From Zobellia galactanivorans (GTDB taxonomy: Bacteria > Bacteroidota > Bacteroidia > Flavobacteriales > Flavobacteriaceae), in NCBI RefSeq assembly GCF_000973105.1, contig NC_015844.1:2414501-2478500 (forward strand): DNA of 64,000 bases, given 5' to 3'. A program made the translations under genes and the position numbers. Every line of letters starts with the position of its first letter. Position 1 is the first letter of the stretch. Below, piece by piece: positions 8,003 to 19,300 of the stretch. The notes under the pieces were generated by a model that saw only the letters and a list, made by a program, of their open reading frames with translations, searched no databases and was not told where the DNA came from.

Positions 8003-11000
8003 ATGAACCAGAACTTTAAGAGATTAAACAGGGTTCGATCACATGGTTTCGTGCTCGTGGCCTTGTTTTTCTTCAGTGTGACATCGTTGTGCGCACAAAC
8101 TACAATTTCAGGTACTACCTCTGACGAGCAGGGTGTATTGCCCGGTGTAAACGTCTTGGTAAAGGGAACCACTGTAGGAAGTGTCTCCGATTTTGATGGA
8201 AATTACAGTATAGAGGTGCCCGATGGTGGCTCTACCCTGGTTTTTTCCTATGTGGGCTATTCCAAGCAAGAAGTGACTATTGCTGGTCAAACCACAATTA
8301 ATGTTGTTATGTCTGAAGATGCACAAACCCTCAGTGAGGTGGTTGTTGTAGGATATGGTACACAACGAAAGGCCGATCTTACCGGTGCTGTAGGGTCACT
8401 TAGCAGTGCGGAAATCGTATCTAAGCCGATTACCAGTCCGGATCAAGTGCTTGCAGGAACACTGTCGGGGGTGAATATTACCAATAGGAGTGGGGATCCT
8501 GGTGCTCCTATCAATGTGCGTATTCGCGGTATAGGTACCCCAGGGGTAAACGATCCCTTATGGGTGATCGATGGTGTGCCCATCGTTCAGACCAGTAACA
8601 TTACCGTTAATACCTCTTCTACTACAGACTCTAATCCGCTTGCAGGTATAAACCCGAGTGATATTGAGTCCATTGACGTTTTGAAAGATGCGGCTTCGGC
8701 GGCCATTTATGGTGCTAGGGCGGCAAATGGGGTTATTATAGTAACGACCAAAAGAGGTAAGGCCGGTGATGCCAAGGTTAATTATGACGGCTATACCTCC
8801 TTTAGTCAGATAAGAGATCGTTACGATGTTTTGGATGTGGAGCAATACATCGATATTCAGGGTCAATTGGGGCGTGATGTATCCGAGTTTAGTGGCGCTG
8901 GATTTGTTGATTGGCAAGATGCCATATTCAAAACAGGTTTTGTTCAAAACCATAACGTTACGGTAAGCGGGGGTAGTGAAAATGCCAACTATTTGATATC
9001 GGGAGGTTATTTGAATCAAGACGGTATCGAGTTGGCTCAAGGATTCGAAAGATATTCGTTTAAAGCGAACTCCGATATTAAAGTGGGGAAAAGATTGCGT
9101 TTCGGACAATCTTTGTTAATAAGTCAAACGGATCGTTTGGTACAAAGTGAGGGGGCCTTCTTTTCAGGGTTCAATTCGGCCTTGAACGCCCCTTATTATA
9201 AAATTTACGGAGATGGTCCTTTTGGTTATAACCTAGAAAATCCGGAAACTAGTGGTGATGGAACCGGAGCTAACTATGTCATGAGAAATGATACTAGGCT
9301 TAACAGTACCACGATCCGAAACCGAAAGGTCCTAGGTAATTTCTATGGGGAACTTTCCATTCTTGAAGGCTTGAAATTGCGCGCTTCATTAGGTTTGGAT
9401 TATAACGTGGGACGTGGTGAATATTACCAGGCCGCCACGGATTATGCAGGGAACAATCCAAGACAATCGCTATTGGTGTCATCGCGTCCTGTTGAATTGA
9501 CGCTTACGCCTTCTACAACCTTGTCTTACGATAAGACCTTTGGCAGCGATCATAATATTTCGGCCCTTTTCGGGTTTGAGCAAACCGAGTTTCGATTTGA
9601 TAAGGTGAGACTTCAGGGGCGTGATCTTTTTAACCAGAATTTTGCTGGTACGGGATCTACGGTTTCTGGTGCCAATGAAGCCGATAATTGGGTTTTGCAA
9701 GGATGGTTAGGTCGTTTGAGCTATAATTTTCAGGGGAAATATTTAGCGACCTTCAACGTTCGTAGGGATGCAACTTCAAGGTTTGCCCAAGGTAATAGAG
9801 ATGATTATTTTCCATCGGTTTCCGCTGGTTGGAGAATCTCTCAAGAAGAATTCTTTCCGCAGGAAGGTTTTGTAGATGATTTAAAGGTTCGTGTAGGTTG
9901 GGGGCAATCCGGTAACCAGTTTACAGGGTTGAACTTTGCATACCTACTGGCGTTGAACAATAATATTAGATACGTGGTAGGGGATAGTCAAGATACGAAG
10001 ATCGCACCTGCACCCACGAATTTTGCGAATAGGGACCTTAAATGGGAAACGAGTACGCAATTGGATGTAGGTATCGATGGGGCGTTTATGGGCGGAAAGC
10101 TGAATATGACCGCTGATTACTACAGTAAGGTAACGAGTGATGTTTTGTTGGGGCTTCCGGTACCGTACGTATCAGGCTTCTTCTTGCCTGTAGATGCGAA
10201 CGTTGGTGAGATCAAGAACTCCGGTGTGGAATTCTCCGTGAATTACGGCGATGAAATAGGGGATTTTAGTTTCAACATCGGGGCCAATATTACCACGGTT
10301 AAGAACGAGGTTACGGATTTAGGGGAAATCGATCAGATCATTACTGGTCTAGGAGGTCCTGATACACACCGTACTATTGTTGGGGAGAGCCTAGGACATT
10401 TTTACGGCTATAAGACCGATGGTCTTTATCAAAATGATGCTGAGGTTGCGGCCGCGTTGCCAGATGCCAACGGCACCCCATCTCCTGGAGACATTCGTTT
10501 TGTAGATGTCAATGGTGATGGCAAGGTAGATTCAAACGACAGAACCTATTTGGGTAGCCCTTTCCCCGGGTTTTTCTATGGGTTTAATTTTCAGGGCGAA
10601 TATCATGGCTTTGATTTTTCTGTTAACTTCAGGGGTGTCGGTGACCAGCAGGTGTATAACCAAGCACGTACAAGCTTGGAAAGCTTGGATGGGGCAAATA
10701 ATTTTAGTACGCAGGTGCTCGATCGATGGACGGGAGAAGGGACTACCAACTCAAGCTCTCATCCAAGGTTGGTAAGAAACGATCCCAATGGTAACAACCG
10801 TTTTTCTGACCGTTGGGTTGAAGACGCCGGTTACCTACGTATTCAGAACATACAGTTTGGGTATAGCCTTCCTGCGGAAAAGTTGAAAGGCTGGACAGGT
10901 GACTTTGTTTCTAGAATGCGATTTTATGTAGGGGTGCAAAATTTGGCCACTTTTACCAAATATTCAGGTTTTGATCCCGAGGTGGGGCGTACCCAAAGTT

Positions 11001-11098
11001 TTCAAAAAGGTGATTTTACATTGGCTAGCGGTCAAGACGGAGGCGCTTCTCCATTGCCGAGAATTGTACAATTGGGTTGGTCCGTTACATTTAATTAG
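8003..11098 (+). CDS. SusC/RagA-family TonB-linked outer membrane transporter
   Basis: A 1031-residue outer membrane barrel that would import an oligosaccharide or similar ligand together with its SusD partner, using TonB energy. After a signal peptide (about residues 1-32, ending SLCAQ) comes a carboxypeptidase-D-like regulatory domain (GVLPGVNVLVKGTTVGSVSD, DFDGNYSI) and the TonB-box-like region SEVVVVGYGTQRK. The plug with the SusC signature (VRIRGIGTPG, PLWVIDGVPI) and a C-terminal barrel follow. Length is normal for the family. The SusD gene follows after 39 bases. The leader to the putative promoter is long. Ligand identity cannot be read from the sequence. Confidence 0.95.
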   Translation: MNQNFKRLNRVRSHGFVLVALFFFSVTSLCAQTTISGTTSDEQGVLPGVNVLVKGTTVGSVSDFDGNYSIEVPDGGSTLVFSYVGYSKQEVTIAGQTTINVVMSEDAQTLSEVVVVGYGTQRKADLTGAVGSLSSAEIVSKPITSPDQVLAGTLSGVNITNRSGDPGAPINVRIRGIGTPGVNDPLWVIDGVPIVQTSNITVNTSSTTDSNPLAGINPSDIESIDVLKDAASAAIYGARAANGVIIVTTKRGKAGDAKVNYDGYTSFSQIRDRYDVLDVEQYIDIQGQLGRDVSEFSGAGFVDWQDAIFKTGFVQNHNVTVSGGSENANYLISGGYLNQDGIELAQGFERYSFKANSDIKVGKRLRFGQSLLISQTDRLVQSEGAFFSGFNSALNAPYYKIYGDGPFGYNLENPETSGDGTGANYVMRNDTRLNSTTIRNRKVLGNFYGELSILEGLKLRASLGLDYNVGRGEYYQAATDYAGNNPRQSLLVSSRPVELTLTPSTTLSYDKTFGSDHNISALFGFEQTEFRFDKVRLQGRDLFNQNFAGTGSTVSGANEADNWVLQGWLGRLSYNFQGKYLATFNVRRDATSRFAQGNRDDYFPSVSAGWRISQEEFFPQEGFVDDLKVRVGWGQSGNQFTGLNFAYLLALNNNIRYVVGDSQDTKIAPAPTNFANRDLKWETSTQLDVGIDGAFMGGKLNMTADYYSKVTSDVLLGLPVPYVSGFFLPVDANVGEIKNSGVEFSVNYGDEIGDFSFNIGANITTVKNEVTDLGEIDQIITGLGGPDTHRTIVGESLGHFYGYKTDGLYQNDAEVAAALPDANGTPSPGDIRFVDVNGDGKVDSNDRTYLGSPFPGFFYGFNFQGEYHGFDFSVNFRGVGDQQVYNQARTSLESLDGANNFSTQVLDRWTGEGTTNSSSHPRLVRNDPNGNNRFSDRWVEDAGYLRIQNIQFGYSLPAEKLKGWTGDFVSRMRFYVGVQNLATFTKYSGFDPEVGRTQSFQKGDFTLASGQDGGASPLPRIVQLGWSVTFN

Positions 11099-11137
11099 AA
11101 TCATACTTTAGTTCACTTAATATAAAATATAGCTATC

Positions 11138-12664
11138 ATGAAAAAATATATAATACTTGCCAGTGTGCTCTTCGCACTTTCGTGTGGAGAGAAAGAACTG
11201 GATCTTTTGCCTTTGGATAGGGTTACCGCGGATACTTTTTATAAAACGCGGGGAGACTTTGATGGGGCTATTTTCGCTTCCTATTCTTCTATTCAGGATT
11301 TATGGGGTATCAGCGCAGAAACCTTGGGGGAGAACGGAGAGTATTGGAAAATTTCCGTAGTCATTAGCGATGATGCGGAGGCCGATACCGAAGTGGGTGA
11401 CGCAGTGTCACAAGACATCGATAAACTTCTGATTCGATCTAGTGATGTTCCTTATGGAGCTGCCTACACCCAAATCTACGAAGGAATCTATAGGGCTAAC
11501 CTAGTTCTGGAAAACTTAGAGGGAGAGAACGAGTTGTCGGAAGAAGATAAAACCATTATTGGGGCCGAGGCCAAATTCTTAAGGGGATGGTTTCACTTTC
11601 AGGCCTTGAAAATGTTCGGTACACCGCCATTGGCCATAGAAGTTAAGACCGATCTTAATGATCTGGCACTTCCTAACGCAACTCAAGAAGAATTGTATGC
11701 TTCGATATTATCGGATTTGGCTGATGCCGCCGCCGGTCTTCCAGAGGAATGGGATGGTTCCAATACGGGAAGGGCTACTTCTTGGGCCGCCAAATCGTAT
11801 ATAGGCAAGGTCAATGTTTGGAAAGAAGATTGGCCTGCGGCCATTACTGCTTTGGAAGATGTGGTTCTTAGGGGGCCTTATATGTTAATGCCGGAGTATA
11901 GCAATAATTTTAGCCACTTGTTTGAAAACAACGCGGAATCTATTTTTGAAATTCAGTTCGGCGGACCATTTTCCGATGATAATATTTGGGTGTTCGATGA
12001 TACCCACTCTGAAAATTTCAAGGCTTCGCAAGGTACGACCCGAAGCTATCATTGGGGGGCTGCAAATGGGGCACCTGGAGGGAAAAGAGGCTGGTTTATA
12101 CCTTCTGAAGACCTTCTGAACGCTTATGAGGCGGGAGACTCTAGGTTGGAAACTACCATCTACCAAGAAGGTGAAGATTATTATGTTTGGTCAGCAAATT
12201 CAGTAGTTACCGAACCATATGATCCTGAATGGTCTTCAAATGGTCTTAGCGCCAAAAAGTATTTAGGAAAGGAAAATGCAGTTGGGGCCAATAGGTCTCC
12301 GAATGGTGCGGCCGACTTTAACAATGAAAGATGGTTCAGGTTTGCAGAGCTAAAATTGCTCTATGCTGAAGCTTTGATACAGGGCGGAGGCGATGTTGGT
12401 CTGGCCTTCGATGAGATCGATGACATCCGAGAGCGGGCAGGTTTAGGTCCTGTTGATCGCGGTTTAGATCCTATGGGTGCGCTAATGCAGGAAAAACGAG
12501 TTGAGTTGGCCTTGGAGCCGCACAGGTATTTCGATATAGCCAGATGGGGTATCGGAGCCGATATTTTTGGTGCCGCATGGGATGATAAGTTCAATGTGCT
12601 TCCTTTTCCGCTAACAGAGATAGACCGTTCAAAAGGATTGCTAAAACAGAATCCAGGATATTAA
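11138..12664 (+). CDS. SusD/RagB-family surface lipoprotein
   Basis: A 508-residue surface glycan-binding lipoprotein, the lid of the SusC transporter. The lipobox FALSC places the acylated cysteine at residue 16. The family landmarks GAEAKFLRGWFHFQALKMFG (TPR-like helices), RFAELKLLYAEALI and EKRVELALEPHRYFDIARWG are present, and the C-terminus ends in LKQNPGY as usual for SusD. It is co-transcribed with susC. A strong RNA hairpin at 12707-12750 follows and may reduce readthrough into the propeller lipoprotein genes. Confidence 0.95.
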   Translation: MKKYIILASVLFALSCGEKELDLLPLDRVTADTFYKTRGDFDGAIFASYSSIQDLWGISAETLGENGEYWKISVVISDDAEADTEVGDAVSQDIDKLLIRSSDVPYGAAYTQIYEGIYRANLVLENLEGENELSEEDKTIIGAEAKFLRGWFHFQALKMFGTPPLAIEVKTDLNDLALPNATQEELYASILSDLADAAAGLPEEWDGSNTGRATSWAAKSYIGKVNVWKEDWPAAITALEDVVLRGPYMLMPEYSNNFSHLFENNAESIFEIQFGGPFSDDNIWVFDDTHSENFKASQGTTRSYHWGAANGAPGGKRGWFIPSEDLLNAYEAGDSRLETTIYQEGEDYYVWSANSVVTEPYDPEWSSNGLSAKKYLGKENAVGANRSPNGAADFNNERWFRFAELKLLYAEALIQGGGDVGLAFDEIDDIRERAGLGPVDRGLDPMGALMQEKRVELALEPHRYFDIARWGIGADIFGAAWDDKFNVLPFPLTEIDRSKGLLKQNPGY

Positions 12665-12706
12665 TCAGTCTTTCTAGGGGAGTCCCTAAAAAAAATTAAT
12701 TTTACT

Positions 12707-12750
12707 GAAAGGAATCCAATTCTGAGTAACTCCTAGATTGGGTTCCTTTC
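12707..12750 (+). terminator. Intergenic hairpin between susD and the propeller lipoprotein genes
   Basis: Arms at 12707-12720 and 12737-12750 pair over 14 bp with one G-U pair (GAAAGGAATCCAAT against ATTGGGTTCCTTTC) and a 16-base loop. The following sequence is only weakly T-rich, so it may act as a partial terminator or an RNA processing/stability element rather than a full stop. Confidence 0.55.
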
Positions 12751-12778
12751 TATTCATAGGCATTTTTTAATTTCTTTC

Positions 12779-15700
12779 ATGTTGGTCGGGTCTAAAATAA
12801 GGTTGTTCTGTCGTGTTCTCTTTACGTTTGCAGCATTGGTTCTTATATCATGTGCTGATGCAAAAAAGGATGCCTTGTTCAGGTCGATAGCGGCATCCGA
12901 ATCAGGGCTGACATTCGAAAATAGGCTGCAATTACGCGATTCCCTTACCATACTCGATTTTGAGTACATGTACAATGGGGCCGGGGTGGCGATAGCCGAT
13001 TTTGATTTAGATGGGCTACAAGATATATATTTTACCGGCAATATGGTCAGTAATCGACTGTACCGTAATCTGGGCGGTTTTAAGTTCGAAGATATTACCG
13101 AGGCCGCTAACGTAGGTTCTGCAAACTGGTCGAACGGTGTGGCCATAGTTGATATCAACCAAGATGGCTATCCTGATATTTATGTATGTAGGGCGGGGCC
13201 GCGGGGCGCGAAAGATGAAGATATGGCCAACTTGTTGTTCGTTAACAATGGTATGGAAAATGGCAAACTGTTTTTTACCGAGGAAGCCCAAAAATGGGGC
13301 TTGGCAGACACGAGTTATTCCGTGCAGTCGGTTTTTTTCGATTATGATGGTGATGGCGACTTGGATATGTATCTATTGAACAACGCACTGGTCGATTTCA
13401 ATAGAAATACGGCAAGACCTAAGGATAAGGCCGATAAAGTTCCTTCGGTAGACAAACTCTATAGAAACGATAGTGGTAAAAAAACTGAAGGGAAACCGGT
13501 GTTTACCGATGTTTCCTTGGAATCGGGTATCTTAATTGGGGGCTACGGTCTTGGTGTTGAGGTCTGCGATATCAATGAAGACGGTTGGCCCGATGTATAC
13601 GTGTCCAACGATTTTCTTACCGACGATTTGCTTTATATCAACCAGAAGGACGGAAGCTTCAAAAATGAGATAGCCTCTTATTTCAAACATCTTACATTTA
13701 ATGGTATGGGCAATGATATTGCCGACATCGATAATGATGGTAATATGGATGTAGTGGTTCTCGATATGCTTCCTCCCGATAATAAGCGTTGGAAATTGAC
13801 CATGATGGGCAATAATTATGATCAGTTTAGGACTAGGCTTGATTATGGGTATCAACCACAATACATCAGAAACACCTTGCAGCTCAACAACGGCAACGGT
13901 TCGTTTAGTGAAGTCGGGCAACTGGCGGGAATCGATGCTACGGAATGGAGCTGGAGCGCCTTGTTCGCCGACTTTGATCAAGACGGACTTAACGACCTTT
14001 GTATTACCAACGGCTACCGGCAAGACATCACCAATCTTGATTTTATGGTCTACGGAGACAGGGTACTTACCATGGGAACCGAAGAGGCCAATAGAAAAAA
14101 GCGCATTGAAGAGCTGAACAAACTGCCCGGGATAAAAGAAACGAACTACTTTTTTAAAAATACGGGAAACTTAAGCTTTGAAGACCAATCGGAAGAGGTC
14201 GGTTTTGATTCGCCTACCTATTCCAACGGTATGGCTTATGCCGATTTAGACAATGACGGTGATTTGGATTTGGTCATAAACAATATTGACGATCCGGCCG
14301 GATTATATGAAAATACGATTTCTTCGGAAATGAATAGGTATATCAGGTTTAAGTTCAAAGGCCCTCAAAAGAACAAACAGGCTTTAGGTAGCCAAGTGGA
14401 GGTTTTTTATGATGATAGTATACAGAAAAAGTATTTCACCCCTTATCGCGGATATTTGTCGACCGTAGAACAAGCATTGCATTTTGGGGTGGGACAATTG
14501 AAAACATTGGACAGTGTAAAGGTGATTTGGCCCGATGGCAAGATGCAAAAACTTGAAAATATTTCAACAAATCAAGAGCTGGTATTGGCCTATGAAGATG
14601 CAGAAGAAACAAAACCAAATTCACGGGTTCCTGCATCGGGTACATGGTTCCGGTCTGTCGATAGCATCGGTCTTGATCGCTTACATGTCGAAAACGATTT
14701 TGTAGACTTTAAGGTTCAGGCGTTATTGCCCCATATGCACTCTAGAAACGGACCCGGATTGGCCGTGGCCGATAGTAATGGCGACGGCTTGGAGGACCTC
14801 TATATGGGCGGGGCTAGGGGGCAGGCCGGAGTATTGATGCTACAGGAAAAGGGCTCCTTTACCTCCTATGAATTTGAGGAAACGGAACATGAAGATATGG
14901 GCGCCCTGTTTTTCGATGTGGATAATGACGGGGACCAAGATTTATACGTAGTGAGCGGAGGGTCTTCCTTCCCGGTGGGCGATAAGGCTTATCAAGATCG
15001 CCTCTACGAGAATGACGGCAGTGGGAACTTTACTAAAAGAGGGGCACTACCGAATATGCCGGTTAGTGGGTCGGTGGCCGCGGCCGCAGATTACGACAAA
15101 GATGGCGATCTAGACCTTTTCATCGGTGGGCGGGTAAGGCCGGGCGAATATCCAATGGCACCTGAAAGCTTTCTTTTACAAAACAATAGTGTTCCCGGTA
15201 AGCTAAAGTTTACGAAAGACACTCAGTCTATTAGCGGTGTTTTTAAGGACTTGGGAATGGTTACCTCCGCCCTCTGGACAGATTTCAACAACGACAATTG
15301 GCCAGATTTGATCGTAACGGGTGAATTTATGGCTATTCGGTTCTTTAGGAACGACAAAGGCCAATTTTCCGAGATTACTGAACAAACCGGCCTTTCGCAC
15401 ACGCATGGTTGGTGGAATAGCATCGTTTCGGGTGATTTCGATAATGATGGGGATACGGATTATATATTGGGCAACCTTGGCCTCAATTCTAAGTTCAAGG
15501 CAAGTGCAAAAGAGCCCTTGTGCATTTACGCAAGTGATTATGACAAGAATGGTCAAATTGATCCCGTTATGTGTCATTATGTAGATGGTAAGAATTACGT
15601 GGCCCACTCGCGCAACGACCTGATCGATCAGATCAATGCCATGCGTTCGCGTTTTAGAACGTTTTCAGATTATGCCGAGGCTACTTTTGAGGAATCGTTT

Positions 15701-16315
15701 TTGAAGGAAGAAATAGAAAATGCCCATGTGGTGAAAAGTGAGACCTTTGCCAATTCGTATCTTGAGAATCTGGGTAGTGGAAAATTTAGACTTTCAGAGT
15801 TGTCAAGACCGGCCCAGATTGCCCCGATGTACGGTATGATGGTCGGAGACTACAATGGTGACCGGAATCTTGATGTGCTCGCCGTGGGTAATTTTTACGG
15901 TGGCGAGGTGTTTTCTGGTAGGTACGATGCTTCTATTGGTTGGTTGTTTTTGGGGGACGGCTCGGGAAGTTTTGGCTTGGCGGATGTTTCACAAAGCGGA
16001 TTTTTCGTAGAAGGCGATGCAAAAAGTCTGGTGGGTTTGAATGCCGCTGGGAAAGAACTGGTTGTCGTAGGGCGGAACAACGAGGGTTTGAAAACTTTTT
16101 ATCGTCCCATGAAAAATAGAATGTATATCCCAAAGCCTAATGACGTATATGCCTTGATGACTTTTGAAAATGGGGATAAGCAAAAAGTGGAAATCCATTA
16201 TGGTGGCGGTTACCTTTCAAGTACGAGTCGCAATATTGCTATTCCGGAAGCGGCCGTCTCGGTTAAAATTATGGATGGAAACGGAAGGGAAACCGAAATT
16301 TTGGATACGCTATGA
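12779..16315 (+). CDS. FG-GAP/VCBS double-propeller lipoprotein with ASPIC/UnbV domain (first copy)
   Basis: A 1178-residue surface or periplasmic lipoprotein. The lipobox VLISC puts the acylated cysteine at residue 25. The N-terminal half has at least seven calcium-binding-like repeats of the type D.D.DG..D.Y (DFDLDGLQDIYFTG, DYDGDGDLDMYLL, DLDNDGDLDLVINN). An ASPIC/UnbV segment follows at about residues 525-610 (YRGYLSTVEQALHFGVG, VIWPDGKMQ). A second set of repeats follows (DSNGDGLEDLYMGG, DYDKDGDLDLFIGG, DFDNDGDTDYILGN), implying two beta-propellers. No catalytic motif is recognisable. It overlaps the next, similar gene by 4 bases. Such proteins are frequent in SusCD loci of marine Bacteroidota, but their job is not established; glycan or protein binding is a guess. 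Confidence 0.88.
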   Translation: MLVGSKIRLFCRVLFTFAALVLISCADAKKDALFRSIAASESGLTFENRLQLRDSLTILDFEYMYNGAGVAIADFDLDGLQDIYFTGNMVSNRLYRNLGGFKFEDITEAANVGSANWSNGVAIVDINQDGYPDIYVCRAGPRGAKDEDMANLLFVNNGMENGKLFFTEEAQKWGLADTSYSVQSVFFDYDGDGDLDMYLLNNALVDFNRNTARPKDKADKVPSVDKLYRNDSGKKTEGKPVFTDVSLESGILIGGYGLGVEVCDINEDGWPDVYVSNDFLTDDLLYINQKDGSFKNEIASYFKHLTFNGMGNDIADIDNDGNMDVVVLDMLPPDNKRWKLTMMGNNYDQFRTRLDYGYQPQYIRNTLQLNNGNGSFSEVGQLAGIDATEWSWSALFADFDQDGLNDLCITNGYRQDITNLDFMVYGDRVLTMGTEEANRKKRIEELNKLPGIKETNYFFKNTGNLSFEDQSEEVGFDSPTYSNGMAYADLDNDGDLDLVINNIDDPAGLYENTISSEMNRYIRFKFKGPQKNKQALGSQVEVFYDDSIQKKYFTPYRGYLSTVEQALHFGVGQLKTLDSVKVIWPDGKMQKLENISTNQELVLAYEDAEETKPNSRVPASGTWFRSVDSIGLDRLHVENDFVDFKVQALLPHMHSRNGPGLAVADSNGDGLEDLYMGGARGQAGVLMLQEKGSFTSYEFEETEHEDMGALFFDVDNDGDQDLYVVSGGSSFPVGDKAYQDRLYENDGSGNFTKRGALPNMPVSGSVAAAADYDKDGDLDLFIGGRVRPGEYPMAPESFLLQNNSVPGKLKFTKDTQSISGVFKDLGMVTSALWTDFNNDNWPDLIVTGEFMAIRFFRNDKGQFSEITEQTGLSHTHGWWNSIVSGDFDNDGDTDYILGNLGLNSKFKASAKEPLCIYASDYDKNGQIDPVMCHYVDGKNYVAHSRNDLIDQINAMRSRFRTFSDYAEATFEESFLKEEIENAHVVKSETFANSYLENLGSGKFRLSELSRPAQIAPMYGMMVGDYNGDRNLDVLAVGNFYGGEVFSGRYDASIGWLFLGDGSGSFGLADVSQSGFFVEGDAKSLVGLNAAGKELVVVGRNNEGLKTFYRPMKNRMYIPKPNDVYALMTFENGDKQKVEIHYGGGYLSSTSRNIAIPEAAVSVKIMDGNGRETEILDTL

Positions 16316-19300
16316 AGAAAATGAATCGGTTTGTGCTGGTGTGGGGCCTTTTCCTTCTTTTAACGGGTTGTGGCGAGAACAAAACCCATCGTTTCCGTTT
16401 GTTGGATGCTTCCAAGACGGGAATCGATTTTCAGAACACCATTACGGAAAACGATAGTATCAATGTGTTCGAATTCATGAATGTATACACCGGTGCCGGC
16501 GTGGCCGTTGGCGATATCGATAACGATGGTCTTACCGACGTGTATTTTAGTGGGAACATGGTTTCTGGAAGATTATATCGCAACAAGGGTAATATGGAAT
16601 TCGAAGATATTACCGAGTCTGCAGGTCTGTTGAACTCCCGCTGGGGCACGGGCGTAAGTATGGTAGATGTGAACCAAGATGGATTTTTGGATATCTATAT
16701 CTGCGTGTCGGGAAGTGCCGAAGTAGCGCAGAGGGCCAATATGTTGTATATCAACAATGGCGATATGACTTTTACCGAAAGGGCAGAAGAATACGGACTG
16801 GCCGATACACGACAAAGTATGCATTCGGCTTTTTTTGATTATGATAAAGATGGTGACCTAGACATGTACCTCTTGGTCAACCCTGCCGCTTACGAATATA
16901 ACGTAAATGTGAGCAAACCAAGGGAGGTCGATGGACAATCCGTGAGTAATGACCGTTTGTACAAAAATATGGGGAACGGTAGGTTTGAGGATGTTTCTCG
17001 GGAAGCCGGTATTTTGTTAGAGGGTTATGGCCTTGGCGTAGGGGTTTCCGATATAAATGGCGACGGCTGGCCCGATATGTATGTCTCCAACGATTTTATC
17101 GGTAATGACATTCTTTATATCAACCAAAAGGACGGTACGTTCAAAGACCGGATTTCCGAACAGATAAAGCATACTTCTTACGCAGGTATGGGCAATGATG
17201 TAGCCGATATCGATAATAACGGGGAACCTGATATTCTGGTGTTGGACATGCGTCCCGAAGATAATGAGAGACAAAAAATGATCATTTCATCAACGGGTTA
17301 TGATCGTTTTCAAATCATGTTGGAAGCGGGTTATAATGCTCAGTATAGTCGCAATACCTTACAGTTGAACCAAGGCCAGGGCAAGTTTAGTGAAATCGGC
17401 TTTCTGGCCGGGATCAGTAGTACTGATTGGAGTTGGAGCCCGCTCTTGGCCGATTATGATAACGATGGTCGTAAAGATCTATACGTTACCAACGGCTTTT
17501 TAAGGGATTTGGGCGACTTGGATTATATTCATTATCAAAAGACCTATGATACCCCGGTAGGGGATGTCGATACCAAGATTCGACAAAAACTGAAATCGAT
17601 TAGTGAACTGCCCATGGCCGATCTTCCGAATTATGCCTATAGGAACAAGGGAGATATGACCTTTGAAAAGGTCTCCGATGTTTGGGGCGTTGATAAAAGT
17701 AGTTGTTCACATGGTGCGGCTTACGCAGATTTGGATAACGATGGAGACCTAGATCTTTTGGTCAACAATATGGACCAACCTGCTTTTGTCTATGAAAATG
17801 TTGGGATACCTGAGGAAAGGAATCATTACCTGCGTATTCAACTTAAAGGGAGTCCGGGAAATCTTCAGGGGATAGGTGCAAAATTGAAGGTTACTACCGA
17901 AGACTCGGAACAGTTCTATCAACATTACTTGAGTCGGGGATACGAATCCAGTGTTGATCCCGTAGTGCATTTCGGTTTGGGCAAGGCACTAGAGGTAAAA
18001 AGTGTCGAAGTATGGTGGCCCGATGGGAGTTATCAGGCCTTAACCGCTCAAGCCGTTGATACGACTCTGAGCTTGCAACAATCGAATGCCTCTAAAAACA
18101 TAGTTCAAGAAGAGATGTCCCAAAAAACATTTTTTATCGATGCAACGGATAGTCTGGGCGTAAGCTTTGAACATCATGAAGATGATGTTGTGGATTTTAA
18201 GTTGCAGCCGATTTTACCACACATGCATTCCCGAAACGGACCCGGGGTTGCGGTCGCTGATATAGATGGTGATGGTTTGGAAGATTTTTTCGTAGGAGGG
18301 GCTTCGGGCCAATCGGGAAAAGTATTTCATCAAAATGAGGATGGTACTTTTAGGTCGGGTATGGGCTTTGAGGCTATGTTTGAAGATATGGGCGCCTTGT
18401 TTTTTGATGCCAATGGCGATGGATATAAGGATCTCTATGTGGTCAGTGGGGGTGTAGTTGTATCTGCTGATTCCGAGATATATCAAGACCGGCTTTATTT
18501 GAATGACGGCAAGGGTAATTTTAAACGGTCCGATGCCTTGCCCGAAATCAGGACGAGTGGTTCTTGCGTGGTTGCGAATGATTATGATAAAGATGGAGAT
18601 CTTGATTTGTTTGTGGGAGGTAGGGTTGACCCGGGCAAATATCCGATGCCCGCCCATAGTTACTTGCTTGAGAATCGTTCAGGCGAAAGTGGGGAAGCTA
18701 AGTTCATTGATGTAAGTGAACAGATTGAGGGGTGGAACGAACTCACCATGGTTACTTCCGGATTGTGGACCGATTATGACAATGATGGATGGGTCGACCT
18801 TATTGCGGTGGGTGAATTTATGCCTATTGTCGTATTCCATAATGAGAATGGAAAGCTGGTCTTACAAAAGGAAACGACGGGTCTAACAAAAACCGAAGGA
18901 TGGTGGAACGGTATCAATGGAGGTGATTTTGATCAAGATGGCGATACCGATTATATTTTAGGGAACCTTGGTCTGAACAGTAAATATACCGCCACTGAGG
19001 AAGAGCCGCTGTGCATCTATGCCAAAGACTACGACAAAGATGGCCGTGTAGACCCTATAATGTGTTATTACATAGAAGGCGAAAACCATTTGGCCCATTC
19101 TCGGGATGAAATCATTGGACAGGTCAATGCGATGCGGAGCAGGTTTAAGACTTATAGGTCTTATGCGGAAACGAATTTTGAAAAATCTTTTTTGCCCGAA
19201 GAACTTGAAGATGCCTATGTGGTCAAGAGCTATAATTTTGCTAGTAGTTATCTTGAAAATATAGGGGGAGGAAAGTTTGCACTGCGGCCATTGCCCTTGA

